Shown in pieces: positions 1 to 10,996 of a DNA stretch of 64,000 nucleotides. Numbering within the stretch: position 1 is the first letter of the stretch; each line of letters starts with the position of its first letter. The translations under genes and the position numbers were made by a program. The notes under the pieces are model-generated. The model was not told where the DNA came from and made no database searches. It was given only the letters and a program-made list of their open reading frames with translations. Source of the DNA: Eustoma russellianum (Eukaryota; Streptophyta; Magnoliopsida; Gentianales; Gentianaceae); NCBI GenBank assembly GCA_036186865.1, contig AP025045.1, positions 20,509,638-20,573,637 of the forward strand, read 5' to 3'.

Positions 1-224
1 GTTAAGGTGTAAGGGAGAAAAATGGAATCTTTGGGTTCGTAGGATTGAATTCCTTGAGCTTTAGGCTTGAATCCTTGGTATGTATGTGTGTTGTGTTTAA
101 TTTTTAGTATAAGCACGAAATGATACTAGGGATTAGGCCTAGAATGACTAGGAGAAAGTTTGGGGACGGTTGAATGTTTGGTTCTGCAGATTTTCTACAG
201 AAATTGTGTAGTTTTTCTTTGAAA

Positions 225-480
225 TGGGGACATCGATCAATCGATGTCATCGGATGATGTACATCAATCGATCAATGTAAGCAGTCTGAGCGACTTACAT
301 GAGGCAGAAAGTTTCTGACGGACTTCAATCCATGGATGTAAGGGTATGAAGTCACTTCGATTGATCGATGTAGGCAAATGGATCGACTGATGTGAGACAG
401 AAAGTTTCTGACGGACTTTGATTCATCGATGTCAGGGTATAAAGTCACATCGATCGATCGATGTCAGGGTATGATGTCAA
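225..480 (+). repeat. Cluster of ATCGAT palindromic words in LTR A
   Basis: Self-complementary words built on atcgatcgatcgatgt recur with variations, separated by near-identical phrases such as cagaaagtttctgacggactt. The same cluster is present in the 3' LTR at about 7465-7712, so it is part of the LTR and not a local expansion. Confidence 0.75.
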
Positions 481-895
481 CAATTTACTTGGGAAAATAG
501 AAGAAAGAAAGGAAAGTTAGAGGATAAATTGGGTGACATTAGAGGCTTCTTAGGACATGATTTAGGTCAGTTTAGGTCTTAGGAATGTGTCCTAAGATGG
601 TGAATCAACGGTGAAGATTTCAAGAGGTATTTGAACTAGACTTCAGTGTGAATGGTCTAAGGAGTTAAGGATGAATGATTGAGGCTTCGATAAGGTTCAA
701 ATGGAGTGTGTGAAGTTGTCTAATCTGTCCTTTTTGTTCCTAAGATGAGTGTTAATGTTGAGGTAGGCATGAGCATTTAGGGGCATGCTTGAATATGAGA
801 ATGAGACGAGGCTCGAGTGATTGAATGACATGTTTGAGTGTGTGTCTTTGCATCATGGCATTTGTATTCGCATTATGTTTGCTAAGAGTTGTGCC

Positions 896-1112
896 TTGGC
901 ACAGGGTATAAAGTTCTTTGCGAAATGAGCTGTGATGTGTTACAAGATATAAATAATAGTTGTAGCCATCACAGGGTATAAAGTGGGCTGTAATGTGACA
1001 CGGGGTATAAAGGCAAGCTGTCGCTCATTACAGGGTATCAAGTTAAGCAGTAATGTGTCACGGGGCATAAAGACAAGTTGTGGCCCATCACAGGGTATAA
1101 AGTTATATAACC
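896..1112 (+). repeat. 30-bp-period hairpin array in 5' LTR A
   Basis: About seven units carry cacagggtataaag-like cores spaced near 30 bp. Flanking arms are often complementary across the core, for example attac ... gtaat at about 1026-1053. The 3' LTR carries the same array at 8136-8340. Confidence 0.8.
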
Positions 1113-1789
1113 GGGCATTATGATATGCATTGCACTCTTTTAAAAAGTATTACACGAGCATTTGTGACTGTGTAGTGTAGAGCATGATTTGAAATGGCAT
1201 GCATCATATGTTTCGTTCCGGTATGATTGCTATATACGTGACTCGGTGTTTACTTGTGCATTACTTGTTTCTTTTGTTTTATTATGCAAATAAACTAGAA
1301 CTCTTGAACAACTCATGTTATATGCTCCTATTTCCCCTTGATATCGATATTCACTCATGTCTTTCCATGTGATGATCCCGTATGTCTTATAAGCGAGTTA
1401 CTTGCTAGTATTTTTTGCTAAGGATTCTACCTTGTTGTTTTTGTAGATGAGTCTGAGTGTGACATAATTTTCATTGAGGACGATGTCGAGTGGGCTGAGT
1501 GGGGTGCTTAGAGCCTATCTTGGGATTGTTATAGACTGCTTGTTGTTAATTTAACTTTACTTCATTTAGTTGAGGATTAGATGGCTGCGTCCACAAATTG
1601 TTTTATTTTCTTATGTTTTGGGAGTATAAATTCAATTAATTCATATTATAATTTATATGTGCCTCTGCACTTATTTCTCCTACGTCAGTGATGACGTGTA
1701 TATGAGTATATTTACGTCTGGTAGTCCTCTTAGTAGGCTACGACGGGTGCACCAGTTCGGGTCTAACGGCTGGGCCGGGGCGCTACAGG

Positions 1790-1802
1790 TGGTATCAGAG
1801 CC
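1790..1802 (+). other. Primer binding site, element A
   Basis: The sequence tggtatcagagcc starts two bases after the LTR end and matches the complement of the plant initiator-Met tRNA 3' end, the usual primer for this class. Confidence 0.92.
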
Positions 1803-2072
1803 TAGGCTTCAGATCTACCTCGGAGACCAAGGTTTATGTCTTATAAAGTCCTAAGTTATGATTTTGACCTTAAGTTTATTCATAGGTCTAAGTATTTGAT
1901 CATAGACATAAGATGGATTTGGTTGGGCGTGTGCGAGTGCGATATAATTTAATTAATGACTATACAATTCATTTCCTTAATGTACGCAAGTTCTGTTCCG
2001 TGCAACGCATATGAGCCTTCAGTACTATCTTTTGAATTGTTGAATGCTAATAAGTGCTGACCTTGCAGAAAG

Positions 2073-3142
2073 ATGCCTCCTAGAAGAGAAAACCCTTGAA
2101 ATGGTGGAAACAGGAATGAAAATCCTCCGCCACCGCAGATGGTAATGCCTCAGGCTTTGATGGATGCCTTGACTGTGATTCCATAGGGAGTTGCTCAGCA
2201 GCAGCAGCCTCCTCCTCCTCCACCACCGCCCTAACACGGAATTCAGTACTACATTGGGGAAATGTAGAAGATGCATGCCCCCACCTTTGAAGGGACCACA
2301 GACCCAGAGGTGGCAGAGTTTTGGTTGGAGGAAGTGGAAAAGTGCTTCAGGCTAGTGCAGGTGCCTGAAGAAAACAAGGTGGATACGGCCACACCCTTGT
2401 TGAGTAGCAGAGCCAATGTTTGGTGGAACGGTATTCTTCCCAAGAGGACTCATCCTATCTCGTGGACACAATTTGTAGAGGCTTATAAGGAGTACTACGT
2501 GCCTGAGACTTGCTATATTGGAGAAGATGAGACAGTTTGACAAGTTGGAGCAAGACAGGATGTCCGTTTCTGATTATGCTGACTGGTTCCATTCCTTGGA
2601 AAAATTCACATCCATGGTGTTGGAAAATAAAAGAATGAAGATGCTCAAGTAAGGTCTGAACCCTCGCATTCAGTCAGCTATAGCAGGATCCAGTTTGAAG
2701 ACTTTTGCCGAAATGCTAGATGCCTGTTACCGAGTGGAGTGTGATTTGCACAGATTTGAGCCTAGAGAGGCTCATGATGACAAGGGCAAGAGGCTAAGAG
2801 ATGATCGGAGTGGAGGTAGACCCAGGCATTGGGTAAAGATTCTCAGAAGAGGTCAGACCAGATAGTTTCAGAGGGCACCGCAGCAGAATCAACCTAATCT
2901 ACAGGCAGCAGATGTGTGTCCACATTGCCAGAAAAATCATGTTGGGGAGTGCTGGAAAACGATTGGGGCCTGTTTCAAGTGTGTCAAGACTGACCACAGA
3001 ATCAAGGACTGCCCCGAGTGAAAGCAGAGGCCTCAGGGAGATGCAGGGCCATAGCAACAGCAGAGGGCTAGGCCCAGTGCCATTGCCAGAGTTCACGTCA
3101 TAACGGATGCCGAGGTGCAGGAGAATAATGATGTCGTGACAG
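2073..3142 (+). pseudogene. gag: gag of element A, broken
   Basis: Nucleocapsid/capsid precursor. It opens at ATG 2073 and is stopped at 2097 by TGA. It resumes in the same frame at 2271 with a retrotransposon gag domain (APTFEGTTDPEVAEFWLEE), then shifts frame near 2520 and continues in frame 1. A TAA lies near 2650 and further stops follow. Two zinc knuckles are readable from 2917 to 3012: one of the form CX2CX3HX3C and one canonical CX2CX4HX4C. The 3' end of the gag exon is set by the splice-donor-like agGTATG at 3141-3147. The gene cannot make a full Gag. Confidence 0.88.
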
Positions 3143-3231
3143 GTATGATTTGAGTTAAAATTTCAGTTGGATAAGTTGAAAACTAAATTTGCTTTACGTG
3201 AAATCCTCTGTGCTATGTTCTCTATGATTAG
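3143..3231 (+). other. Predicted intron 1 of element A (gag/protease junction), 89 bp
   Basis: The donor is ag|gtatg and the acceptor gattag|g. Joining the flanks moves the reading from the gag frame into the protease frame and gives the continuous peptide VTGVILV ahead of the DSGAS motif. Read unspliced, a TGA is met four codons after the junction. Elements B and C have a GT-AG intron at exactly the same protein position, which is the main support. Confidence 0.8.
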
Positions 3232-4241
3232 GTGTTATTCTAGTAAATAAAATACCTACGAATGTATTATTTGATAGTGGTGCGAGTCACTCATTCATGT
3301 CTAAGAAATTTGCCAAAGGACTTGATAGTCTGTCCGAGTGGCTTGAGACCCCCTTCAGAGTACGGGCAGCTGGTGATCAAGTACTTGTCTCACACCATCA
3401 GTAGAAGGACTGTGAGTTGGAGTTGGATGAGAAGGTGTTTTCCACCACCTTGGTTCCGATCGCGATGCAGGATTTTGATGTGATTTTTGGCATGGATTGT
3501 TTGACTAAGCATCATGTCAACATTGATTGCAGAATTAAACAAGTGACAGTTAAGGATTCTTAGATGAATGAAGTGACGGTTCAAGGAAATCTTAAGCTGA
3601 CAAAGACCCCCAAGAAAATCTATTTGACTGCACTTCAAGCTTTCAAGGCTTTGCAGAAGGGAGCAGAGGTATTTATGGTTTATGCTATAAATTTTAAGCA
3701 AGAGATTCCCTCTATTGATCAGATTCTGGTGATTAATGAATTTAAGGACGTACTTCCAGTTGATTTTCCTGGAGTACCGCCATTAAGAGAAGTGGAGTTC
3801 GAAATTAACTTGATTCCAGGAGCTAAGCCTATATCTAAGGCACCTTACAGGATGACGCCAGCCGAACTTAAGGAGTTAAAGGGACAACTGCAGGAGTTGT
3901 TGGACAAGAAGTTGGTCCGTCCCAGTGTATCACCCAGGGGAGCCCCTGTTTTATTTGTCAAGAACAAGGATGACAGTTTGAGATTATGTATCAACTACAG
4001 AGAGATGAAAAAGATAACCATCAAGAATAAGTATGCACTGCCAAGTATTGAGGATTTATTTGACCAGTTGAAGGGCGTCAGATGGTTTTTACAAGTCGAT
4101 CTTCATGACGGATACCATCAGTTGCTTGTGAAAGCAGGTGATGTCCCTAAAACAGCTTTCCATACTCGATATGGACATTATGAGTTTTTAGTGATGCATT
4201 TTGGACTGATCAATGCCCTGCAGCTTTTATGGATTGAATGA
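3232..4241 (+). pseudogene. pol: pol of element A: protease and N-terminal RT
   Basis: The aspartic protease active site DSGAS is at about 3273-3287. The IFGMDCLTKHHVNIDC segment, typical of the retropepsin C-terminal half, follows. Stops lie near 3403 and 3561. From 3564 the RT is open: the palm motif regions PYRMTPAELKELK, VSPRGAPVLFVK and LRLCINYRE are readable, then FLQVDLHDGYHQ, which holds the first catalytic Asp of RT. No intron interrupts this RT, unlike B and C. The frame is lost near 4215 by a small deletion. Confidence 0.9.
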
Positions 4242-5308
4242 ACATCGTGTTCCGAGAGCAGCTAGATCGGTTTGTGGTGGTGTTCATTGATGACATTTTG
4301 GTATACTCCCCTGATGAGCAGTCCCATGCGGAGCATTTGAGAGTGGTGTTGGAGATTCTGAGACAGCAGAAGCTGTATGCCAAATTCAACAAGTGTGAAT
4401 TTTCTTGGTCACGTGATTTGTGAGATGGAATTTCAGTGGACCTTAAAAAGTGGAAGCCATCACTGAATGGCCGAGACCTATGAATGTGACAGAAGTCAGA
4501 AGTTTCTTAGGTCTGTTAGGCTACTACAGGAAATTTGTTGTAGGATTTTCAAAAATTGCAGTTCCATTTAGCCGACTCACCCAGAAGAAGACTAAGTTTG
4601 AGTGGACTGCACAATGCGAGCAGAGCTTTTCTGAGCTCAAAAAGAGATTGACCACGGCCCTGGTGTTAGCACAACCCTCCGGCACCAATCGCTTCGTGAT
4701 CTATAGTGATGCGTCCAAGAAAGGACTAGGTTTGTGCATGATTACATAGCTTTGTACAGTGTATATACTAGACATGAATTAACTTTCGGTTTGCAGGTTG
4801 CGGTTTAAAGCAAAATGGACGAGTTATTTCTTATGCTTCGAGACAGTTGAAACCTTATGAGCAGAATTACCTGACTCATGACTTGGAGCTCGCAGCAGTA
4901 GTGTTTGCCCTTAAGATTTGGAGACACTACTTATATGTAGAAAAGTGTGTCGTGTTCACTGATCACAAGAGCCTGAAATACTTATTTTGGTAGAAAGAGC
5001 TGAATATGAGACAGAGGAGATGGTTGGAGTTACTTAAGGATTATGACTTAACCATCAACTATCATCCTGGTAAAGGTAACAGAGTGGAAGACGCATTGAG
5101 CAGAAAGTCTAGCCATGCAAGACAGTCCTCTTTGGAGCGAGAGATTGAAGAGTTTGGTCTGGATGTTGTGGACTCAATGGTGAATGTCCTTACAGCATTG
5201 TCTATAACCCCAGGTTTGGTAGATAGAATTAAAGAAGCTCAGTATGATGACCTGGCACTGAAAGAAATTCGTGACAAATTGAAGATGGAATCAGTAAAAG
5301 ATTTTTAG
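4238..5308 (+). pseudogene. pol: pol of element A: C-terminal RT and RNase H
   Basis: The RT catalytic pair is in FVVVFIDDILVYS near 4275. A deletion of some 20 bp around 4405 breaks the frame, and reading resumes at 4450 (EAITEWPRP, RSFLGLLGYYRKF). RNase H starts at FVIYSDASKKGLG, is interrupted by the predicted intron 4730-4796, then continues through YASRQLKPYEQNY and FTDHKSLKYLF. A TAG lies near 4992, after which the tether region (YHPGKGNRVEDALSRKS) reads to a TAG at 5306-5308. The change of frame from 4450-4729 to 5006 onward is exactly that made by removing 67 bp. Confidence 0.88.
4730..4796 (+). other. Predicted intron 2 of element A (inside RNase H), 67 bp
   Basis: The donor is ctag|gtttgt, preceded by the GLG codons. 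The acceptor is a pyrimidine-containing tract ending ggtttgcag|g. Splicing gives GLGCGL, matching GLGCVL in the intronless RNase H of B, C and D. Retention brings an in-frame TAG at 4747-4749. This intron is at a different place from intron 2 of B and C. Confidence 0.78.
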
Positions 5309-6723
5309 TTGAGAGAAGATGGAAATTTATGGTTTAAGAATCCTCTATGAGTACCACACAATGAAGAGCTTCGAAGAGAATTATTGAGTGAAGCTCATAA
5401 CTCAAGGTTTTCTATCCACCTTGGAAGCACAAAAATATATAAGGACCTCAAAAAGAATTATTGGCGGATAGGGATGAAGAGAAGTATTGAAGAATATGTT
5501 CAGAGGTGTCTGGTATGTTAGCAGGTCAAAACGGAGCACCAGCGACCCGACGGTTTGATGATGCTATTGGAGATTCCAGAATGGAAGTGGAAGCATGTGA
5601 CCATAGACTTTGTGATGGGATTGCCCAGAACTCAGAGTGAGAATGAGATGATTTTGATGATTGTGGATCGCCTGACGAAAACAGCGCATTTTCTGGCTAT
5701 GCCGAATGGTACCTCTTATAAGAAATTGGCAAACATATACATGGATAATATTGTGAGTTTGCATGGAAATTCCGTCAGTATTGTGTCGGACAGTGATCCT
5801 AGGTTCACTTCTAAGTTTTGGACAGCTTTTCAGAAAGCTATGGGCACTGATCTAAGGATGAGCACAGCTTATCACCCTCAGACGGATGGACAGTCTGAGA
5901 TGACTATTCAAACTTTGGAAGATATGTTGAGAGCATGCGCGTTGGATTTTAATGGAAACTAGGATAATATGTTGAAGCTGATGGAATTCTCATACAATAA
6001 TAGTCACCACAGTGCGATTGGTATGGCACCATTTGGGGCTCTATACGAACGAAAGTGCAGATCCCTGGTTTGTTGGGACAAAGTTGGGGAAAGGACAATC
6101 ACTGCACGAGAATTGATTGAGCAGACTGTTTGGAAGGTAAAGATTATAAGAGATAGACTTAAAGTGGCACAAGATCGCTGCAAGAGTTGGGCAGATTCTA
6201 GAATACTGCCGTTGGAGTCGAGGAAGGTGAAAAGGTCTATCTGCGAGTTTCACCAACTAAGGGAGTTGCGAGATTCGGGATGAAAGGCAAGTTAAACCCT
6301 TGGTATATTGGCCCAAACAAGGTGCTTGGCAGAGTTGGTGAAAGAGTTTATCAATTAGCATTGCCTCTAGTTTTATCGCAAGTCCACAATGTGTTTCATG
6401 TTTCTCAACTAAGGAAGTACGTGGCGGATCCGAGTCATGTTCTTGAATCTCAACCGTTGAAAATTAGGGATGATGTGTCGTACGAAGAGTACCCTATGAA
6501 TATTGTAGATAGGAAGGATCAAGTTCTACGCAACCTTGTGATTCCGTATGTCAAGATTCAGTGTAGTAATCACACGGAGCGTGAGGCCACATGGGAACTT
6601 GAGAAGAAGATGAAGGAATTGTGTCCATACCTCTTCCAATCAGGCACGTCAGTTTTGAGGACGAAATGTTTTATAAGAGGGTGGAATGTTATGCCCTGCA
6701 CCCTCCGGAACATAATTAAATGA
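5309..6723 (+). pseudogene. pol: pol of element A: integrase and chromodomain
   Basis: The integrase zinc region (EAHNSRFSIH ... RCLVC) is readable at about 5390-5520 with stops. The catalytic core follows from 5555: TIDFVMGLPRT, then SDSDPRF and QSEMTIQTLEDML, holding the D, D and E residues. A TGG to TAG change stops it at 5960, and the same frame resumes at once. A frameshift lies near 6225. From 6280 the C-terminal GPNKVLGRVG and VFHVSQLRKYV segments lead to a chromodomain (about 6470-6640, VDRKDQVLRN ... EREATWELEKKMKEL). The open frame then runs on into the LTR to 6723, which is probably not native. Confidence 0.9.
6675..6686 (+). other. Polypurine tract, element A
   Basis: The purine-rich aagagggtggaa lies directly before the 3' LTR start tgttatgccc, as expected for plus-strand priming. 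Confidence 0.85.
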
Positions 6724-9022
6724 GGGAAGAAATTATAAGAAATTATTACCTAATTAATTTTGGATTAAATACTAGAATTTAAGAATTGAAGAAAAAGGAT
6801 TTAAATAAAATAAAATTTATGAATTCCAGTTTTGCCCTTCACCATAATAAAAACTAAAAAGAGCGTCATTCTCCCCATTCTTTTCAGAAAAGCGTCGACC
6901 TCTCTTCCACAGGAGCCCTAGTCGACTTTCACAGTCTATAGGTGAGGAAGACAGCATTCAAAAATCAATCCAATCCCTTATGTTTCTCAATCCAGTTATC
7001 AGTAATCAAAGGCAAGTACTTATGATTTGTGAAGGATAAGGCCATATTTTTGTATCAAAATTGGATCACCATGCAGTATTATACCCTTGGTTATCTATAT
7101 GTGAATTCTGTGAAATTTCGATGTACTGAATTCGACGTTTGGCCATTGTACATTCAAAATCTGGTTTTGATGTTGTGAATATATGAATTCCTGCAAATCC
7201 TTATCCCTTGAATCCCCTTTGCTGTAAATTTTCTGTCGTGTTAGGGTTTGAGGGAGAAAATAGAATCTTTGGGTTCGTAGGATTGAAATCCTTAAGCTTT
7301 AGGCTTGAATCCTTGGTATATATGTGTGTAGTGTTCAATTTAGAATAAGCACAAAATGATATCAGGGATTAGGCTTGGAATGACAGGGAGAAAGATTGGG
7401 GACGGTTGAATGTTTGGTTCTGTAGATTTTCTGCAGAAATCGCATAGTTTTTCTAGGAAACAAGGACATCGATCGATGGATGTCATCGGATGATGTACAT
7501 TGATCGTTCAATGTAAGCAATATGAGCGACTGATGTGAGGCAGAAAGTTTCTGACGGACTTCGGTCGATCGATGTAAGGGTATAAAGTCACTTCGATCCA
7601 TCGATGTAGGCAAATGGATTGACTAATGTGAGACAGAAAGTTTCTGATGGAATTCGATCGATCCATGTCAGGGTATGAAGTCACATCGATCGATCGATGT
7701 CAGGGTATGATGTCAACAATTTTCTTGGGAAAATAGAAGAAAGAAAGGAAAGTTAGAGGACCAATTGGGTGACATTAGAGGCTTCTTAGGACGTGATTTA
7801 GGTTAGTTTAAGTCTTGGGAATGTGTCTTAAGATGGTTAATCAACGGTGAAATATTCAAGAGGTATTTGAACTAGAGTTCAGTGTGAATGGTCTAAGGGG
7901 CTAAGGATGAATGATTGAGGCTTCGATAAGGTTCAAATGTAGTGTGTGAAGTTGTCTAATCCGTCCCTTGTCTTCCTAAGATGAGTGTTAATGTTGAGGT
8001 AGGCATGAGTATGTAGGGGCATGTTTGAATATGAGAATGAGACGAGGCTCGAGTGATTAAATGACATGTTTGATTGTGTGTCTTTGCATCATGGCATTTG
8101 CATTCGCATTATGCTTTCTAAGAGTTGTGCCTTGGCACAGGGTATAAAATTCTTTACAAAATGAGCTATGATGTGTTACAGAGTATAAAGACAAGCTGTA
8201 GCCATCACAGGGTATAAAGTGAGCTGTAATGTGACACAGGGTATAAAGGCAAGTTGTGGCTCATTACAGGGTATAAAGTTAAGCTGTAATGTGTCACAAG
8301 ACATAAAGACAAGCTGTGGCCCATCACAGGGTATAAAGTCATATCACCGGGCATTATGACATGCATTGCACTGTTTTGAAAAGTATTACACGACCATTTG
8401 TGACTGTGTAGTGTAGAGCATGATTTGAAATGGCATGCATCATATGTTCCATTCCGGTATGACTGCTATGTAAGTGACTCGGTGTTTACTTGTGCATTAC
8501 TTGTTTCTTTTCTTTTATTATGCAAATAAATCAGAACTTTTGAACAACTCAGGTGATGTGCCCCTATTTCCCCTTGATATTGATATTCACTCATGTCTTG
8601 CCATGTGATGATCCCGTATGTCTTATAAGCGGTTAATAACTAGCGTTTTTCACTAAGGGTTCTACCCTGTTGTTTTTGCAGATGAGCACGAGTATGACAT
8701 GATTTTCATTGAATACAATGGCGAATCGGCTGAGTGGGGTGCTTGGAGCCTATCTTGGGATTGTTATAGACTTCTTATTGTTAATTTAACTTTACTTCAT
8801 TTAGTTGAGGATTAGATGGTTGCGTCCACAAATAGTTTTATTTTCTTATGTTTTGGGAGTATAGATTCAATTAGTTCAGATTTTAATTAATAGGTATCTC
8901 TGCACTTATTTCTCCTACGTTAGTGATGGCGTGTATGTGACAGTATCGACGTCTGGTAGTACTCTTAGTAGGCTACGACGGGTGCACCGGTTTGGGTCTA
9001 CTAGATGGGTCGGGGCGCTACA
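6687..9022 (+). repeat. 3' LTR of element A (2336 bp)
   Basis: It runs from tgttatgccc to gcgctaca with TG...CA ends, and the portion from 7240 onward matches the 5' LTR. The five bases after it are tatat; the matching target-site copy would lie before base 1. It contains the palindrome cluster at about 7465-7712 and the hairpin array at 8136-8340. Confidence 0.93.
8136..8340 (+). repeat. Hairpin array in 3' LTR A
   Basis: Seven cores of the gggtataaag type occur at about 30-bp spacing. The clearest unit is attacag ... ctgtaat at about 8263-8291, a perfect 7-bp inverted repeat. Others pair caca with tgtg. It sits about 0.7-0.9 kb from the LTR 3' end. Confidence 0.8.
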
Positions 9023-9929
9023 TATATAGTTTTTGATTATTCCATCTACACTCGTTCATTTCTTGTAAATGGTTGATCAAGGTGTGATCAAGCCTTCATT
9101 CGATCGGTGGTGGTGTTCGTGCTGATTTGTTTGTTTAAAGGTGGAGTTGGTATGTAACTCTAGTCACCCTTGTGTTAATGTGATTTTGTGTTCATTGAAA
9201 ACCAAGGAAGGTGTCCTCAAAGACTGGAGTCAGTTGATTTAACTGAACTAGTATAAAAATCTCGGTGTTCTTACTTTTCAACACTTTTACTTTCAGTTCT
9301 TATTTGCATCGTTTTGATAGCCACGGTAAAATAGCAAACAGTTTTCAAAAATCACTAAACTTTGCAAGAACATCCAAACATCTTATCTTTCATTTGGCAC
9401 AAGTTTCATCATATTTGGATAAGTATAAGTCAGTGAAACATTAATATTTCTGAGACGAGTGCAATCTGATTCTCGGATTTACAAAGGTTGAGAACATCAA
9501 CGTGGTTGACATACTTGCCAAAGGAATTTTGAAAAATTGTTTCAACCCTTGAAAGTACATATCCTAAAGGTCATACCATAAAATTTTCATATCCTTTGGA
9601 GTTGTAAATTAACAGGTGTAAATTTTTCATTTTGAGGAATAGTTTCTGGCAGATTAACACAATCTGAGTAAAAGCGTTTTTCAAGGCCTTATACTTTGAA
9701 TTTTAATCTAAAATTTTTATGACACATACATAACATCTGAAAGTACTTTGTCTACGAATTTCAGTATTTTTGGAGGTCTATAACCTGATCATCTAGTTAA
9801 TCCAGAACCGTGTCTGAAAACAGAATCTATTTTTAGAAGTGGGTAATTAATAACAAAAAGTTTCAAAAACCAACTTTTCCGCACCCACTATTCAAACCCC
9901 CCTTCTAGTGGTGCTATACATGCCCTACA
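9023..9929 (+). repeat. Copia LTR fragment, 3' portion
   Basis: The sequence is alignable by eye with the 3' half of the LTR of element H (28900-29791): ggttgatcaaggtgtgatca, cggtggtggtgttcgtg, the line agtataagtcagtgaaac, and the terminal ccttctagtggtgctatacatgccctaca. No PBS follows at 9930, so this is the 3' end of an element or a solo LTR. Element A abuts its truncated left edge, which suggests that A inserted into this LTR; the other part would lie left of the window. Confidence 0.85.
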
Positions 9930-10979
9930 AATTTATCCAAAAAAAGACCAGAATCAAAAAAATCCCGATTCGTTAAAAACCCCAAAAATTGGAAACCCTA
10001 GTTTTCGTTCAACCCTAAATCAGCCCTCAATCAACCCCCGCAGCTCTCATACGTCAAATTCCAGTATAAATCAGCCAATTTGAGTTGAAAAAGTTGCAAG
10101 TCAAAGGTTTGACCCAAATAATGTGAAATTACCGTGTTGCCCCTACCTAAAAAATTCCAAAAAAATAAGATTAGTTAACGTAAATCACGGCAAGATAAGA
10201 AAGAAAAGTGAATGAAAAGCAAAAAAAAAGTGAAAAGAAAGGGGCAATTGGAAAAGTTGTTTGTATTCCATTTGCGGAGATTTTGAGCAACTTGCTTGTT
10301 TATTTGAGCCGTATCCTATCCCACCTTTTCCTATTGTTTTGGAACCATATTTTGAGCCTACATGCCATCTCAGTACTTGAACAATTGAGTTTTCGCATGA
10401 TTTGAGCCATATTGTGATTTTAAGTGCATAGGATCAAAGATAGTAAAGATTGCCCACGACAAACCCTAGCTTTTCTTTGGTTCGGCCCCTAACATCATTT
10501 TGGTCTCATATATCCTTTGCATCTTACTGAAAACGTTCAAGTATGTGTTGGTCTCCTGCGGATCTATTTTGGTGTTTTTTGGTGCAATTTTAGTGCAATT
10601 GAGTGCAAAACAAGGCTTCGTTTGGAGTTCTTGGATTTACCCTCTTTTGGTACTGTTTTGGACACTTATAAAGACATGTTGAGGACTGTTTTGAATTGGG
10701 AAAGGCTACTGAAAATTGGAAGGAAATCTCTGCACAAAGAGGGCTCGATTTATGTTTGTTTGGAACTATTTGTTGGATTATCTTTGGTTACATGGCATTA
10801 CCATCAAAAGTTTTGCTTGCTTTGGTTGTTTCTAGCTTCATATTGGCGAAGGCAAACCCAAGCCTTGAGTGATACAAGATAGAGAGAAAATACACATTAA
10901 TTTGGATTCAAACTAACGTAACAATATTTTGTTTGCCTTTGTGTTAGTTTTCTTTTTCTTTATTTAGTGTTTTCTTTCA
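9930..10979. other. AT-rich stretch without a recognised gene
   Basis: There are only short incidental open frames (for example 10208-10405 and 10517-10882), with no recognisable domain. The end of the stretch is a long pyrimidine-rich run closing in ttttctttcag at 10969-10979, which has the form of a plant splice acceptor directly upstream of the acidic ORF. It may be internal sequence of the decayed element that ends near 14440. Confidence 0.5.
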
Positions 10980-10996
10980 GGATATTCAAGGATTTT

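Larger units (their letters stand above)
1..1787 (+). repeat. 5' LTR of element A, partial
   Basis: The sequence matches 7240-9022 nearly base for base, with scattered substitutions. It ends in cgctaca just before the PBS. It contains a zone of repeated gatcgatcgatgt-like palindromic words (about 225-480) and a 30-bp periodic array (about 900-1112). Confidence 0.93.
1..9022 (+). mobile_element. Ty3/Gypsy Tekay-like element A (5' end outside window)
   Basis: A full-length but decayed LTR retrotransposon in plus orientation. It has a partial 5' LTR, a PBS matching the initiator-Met tRNA, gag with zinc knuckles, then protease, RT, RNase H, integrase and a C-terminal chromodomain, a polypurine tract and a 3' LTR. 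The domain order PR-RT-RH-INT defines Ty3/Gypsy. The chromodomain and the LTR of about 2.3 kb point to the Tekay/Del chromovirus lineage (family knowledge). Alignment of the two LTRs by eye places about 550 bp of the 5' LTR before base 1. The LTRs differ at many sites, so the insertion is not recent. Confidence 0.93.

Noticed and set aside
6643..6723. Extension of the element A chromodomain frame into the 3' LTR
   Set aside because: B, C and D stop just after the PHLFD or PYLFD motif; the extension reflects loss of the native stop.
10208..10882. Open frames with hydrophobic stretches
   Set aside because: Short, overlapping, no domain or conserved motif; low-complexity AT-rich composition explains them.
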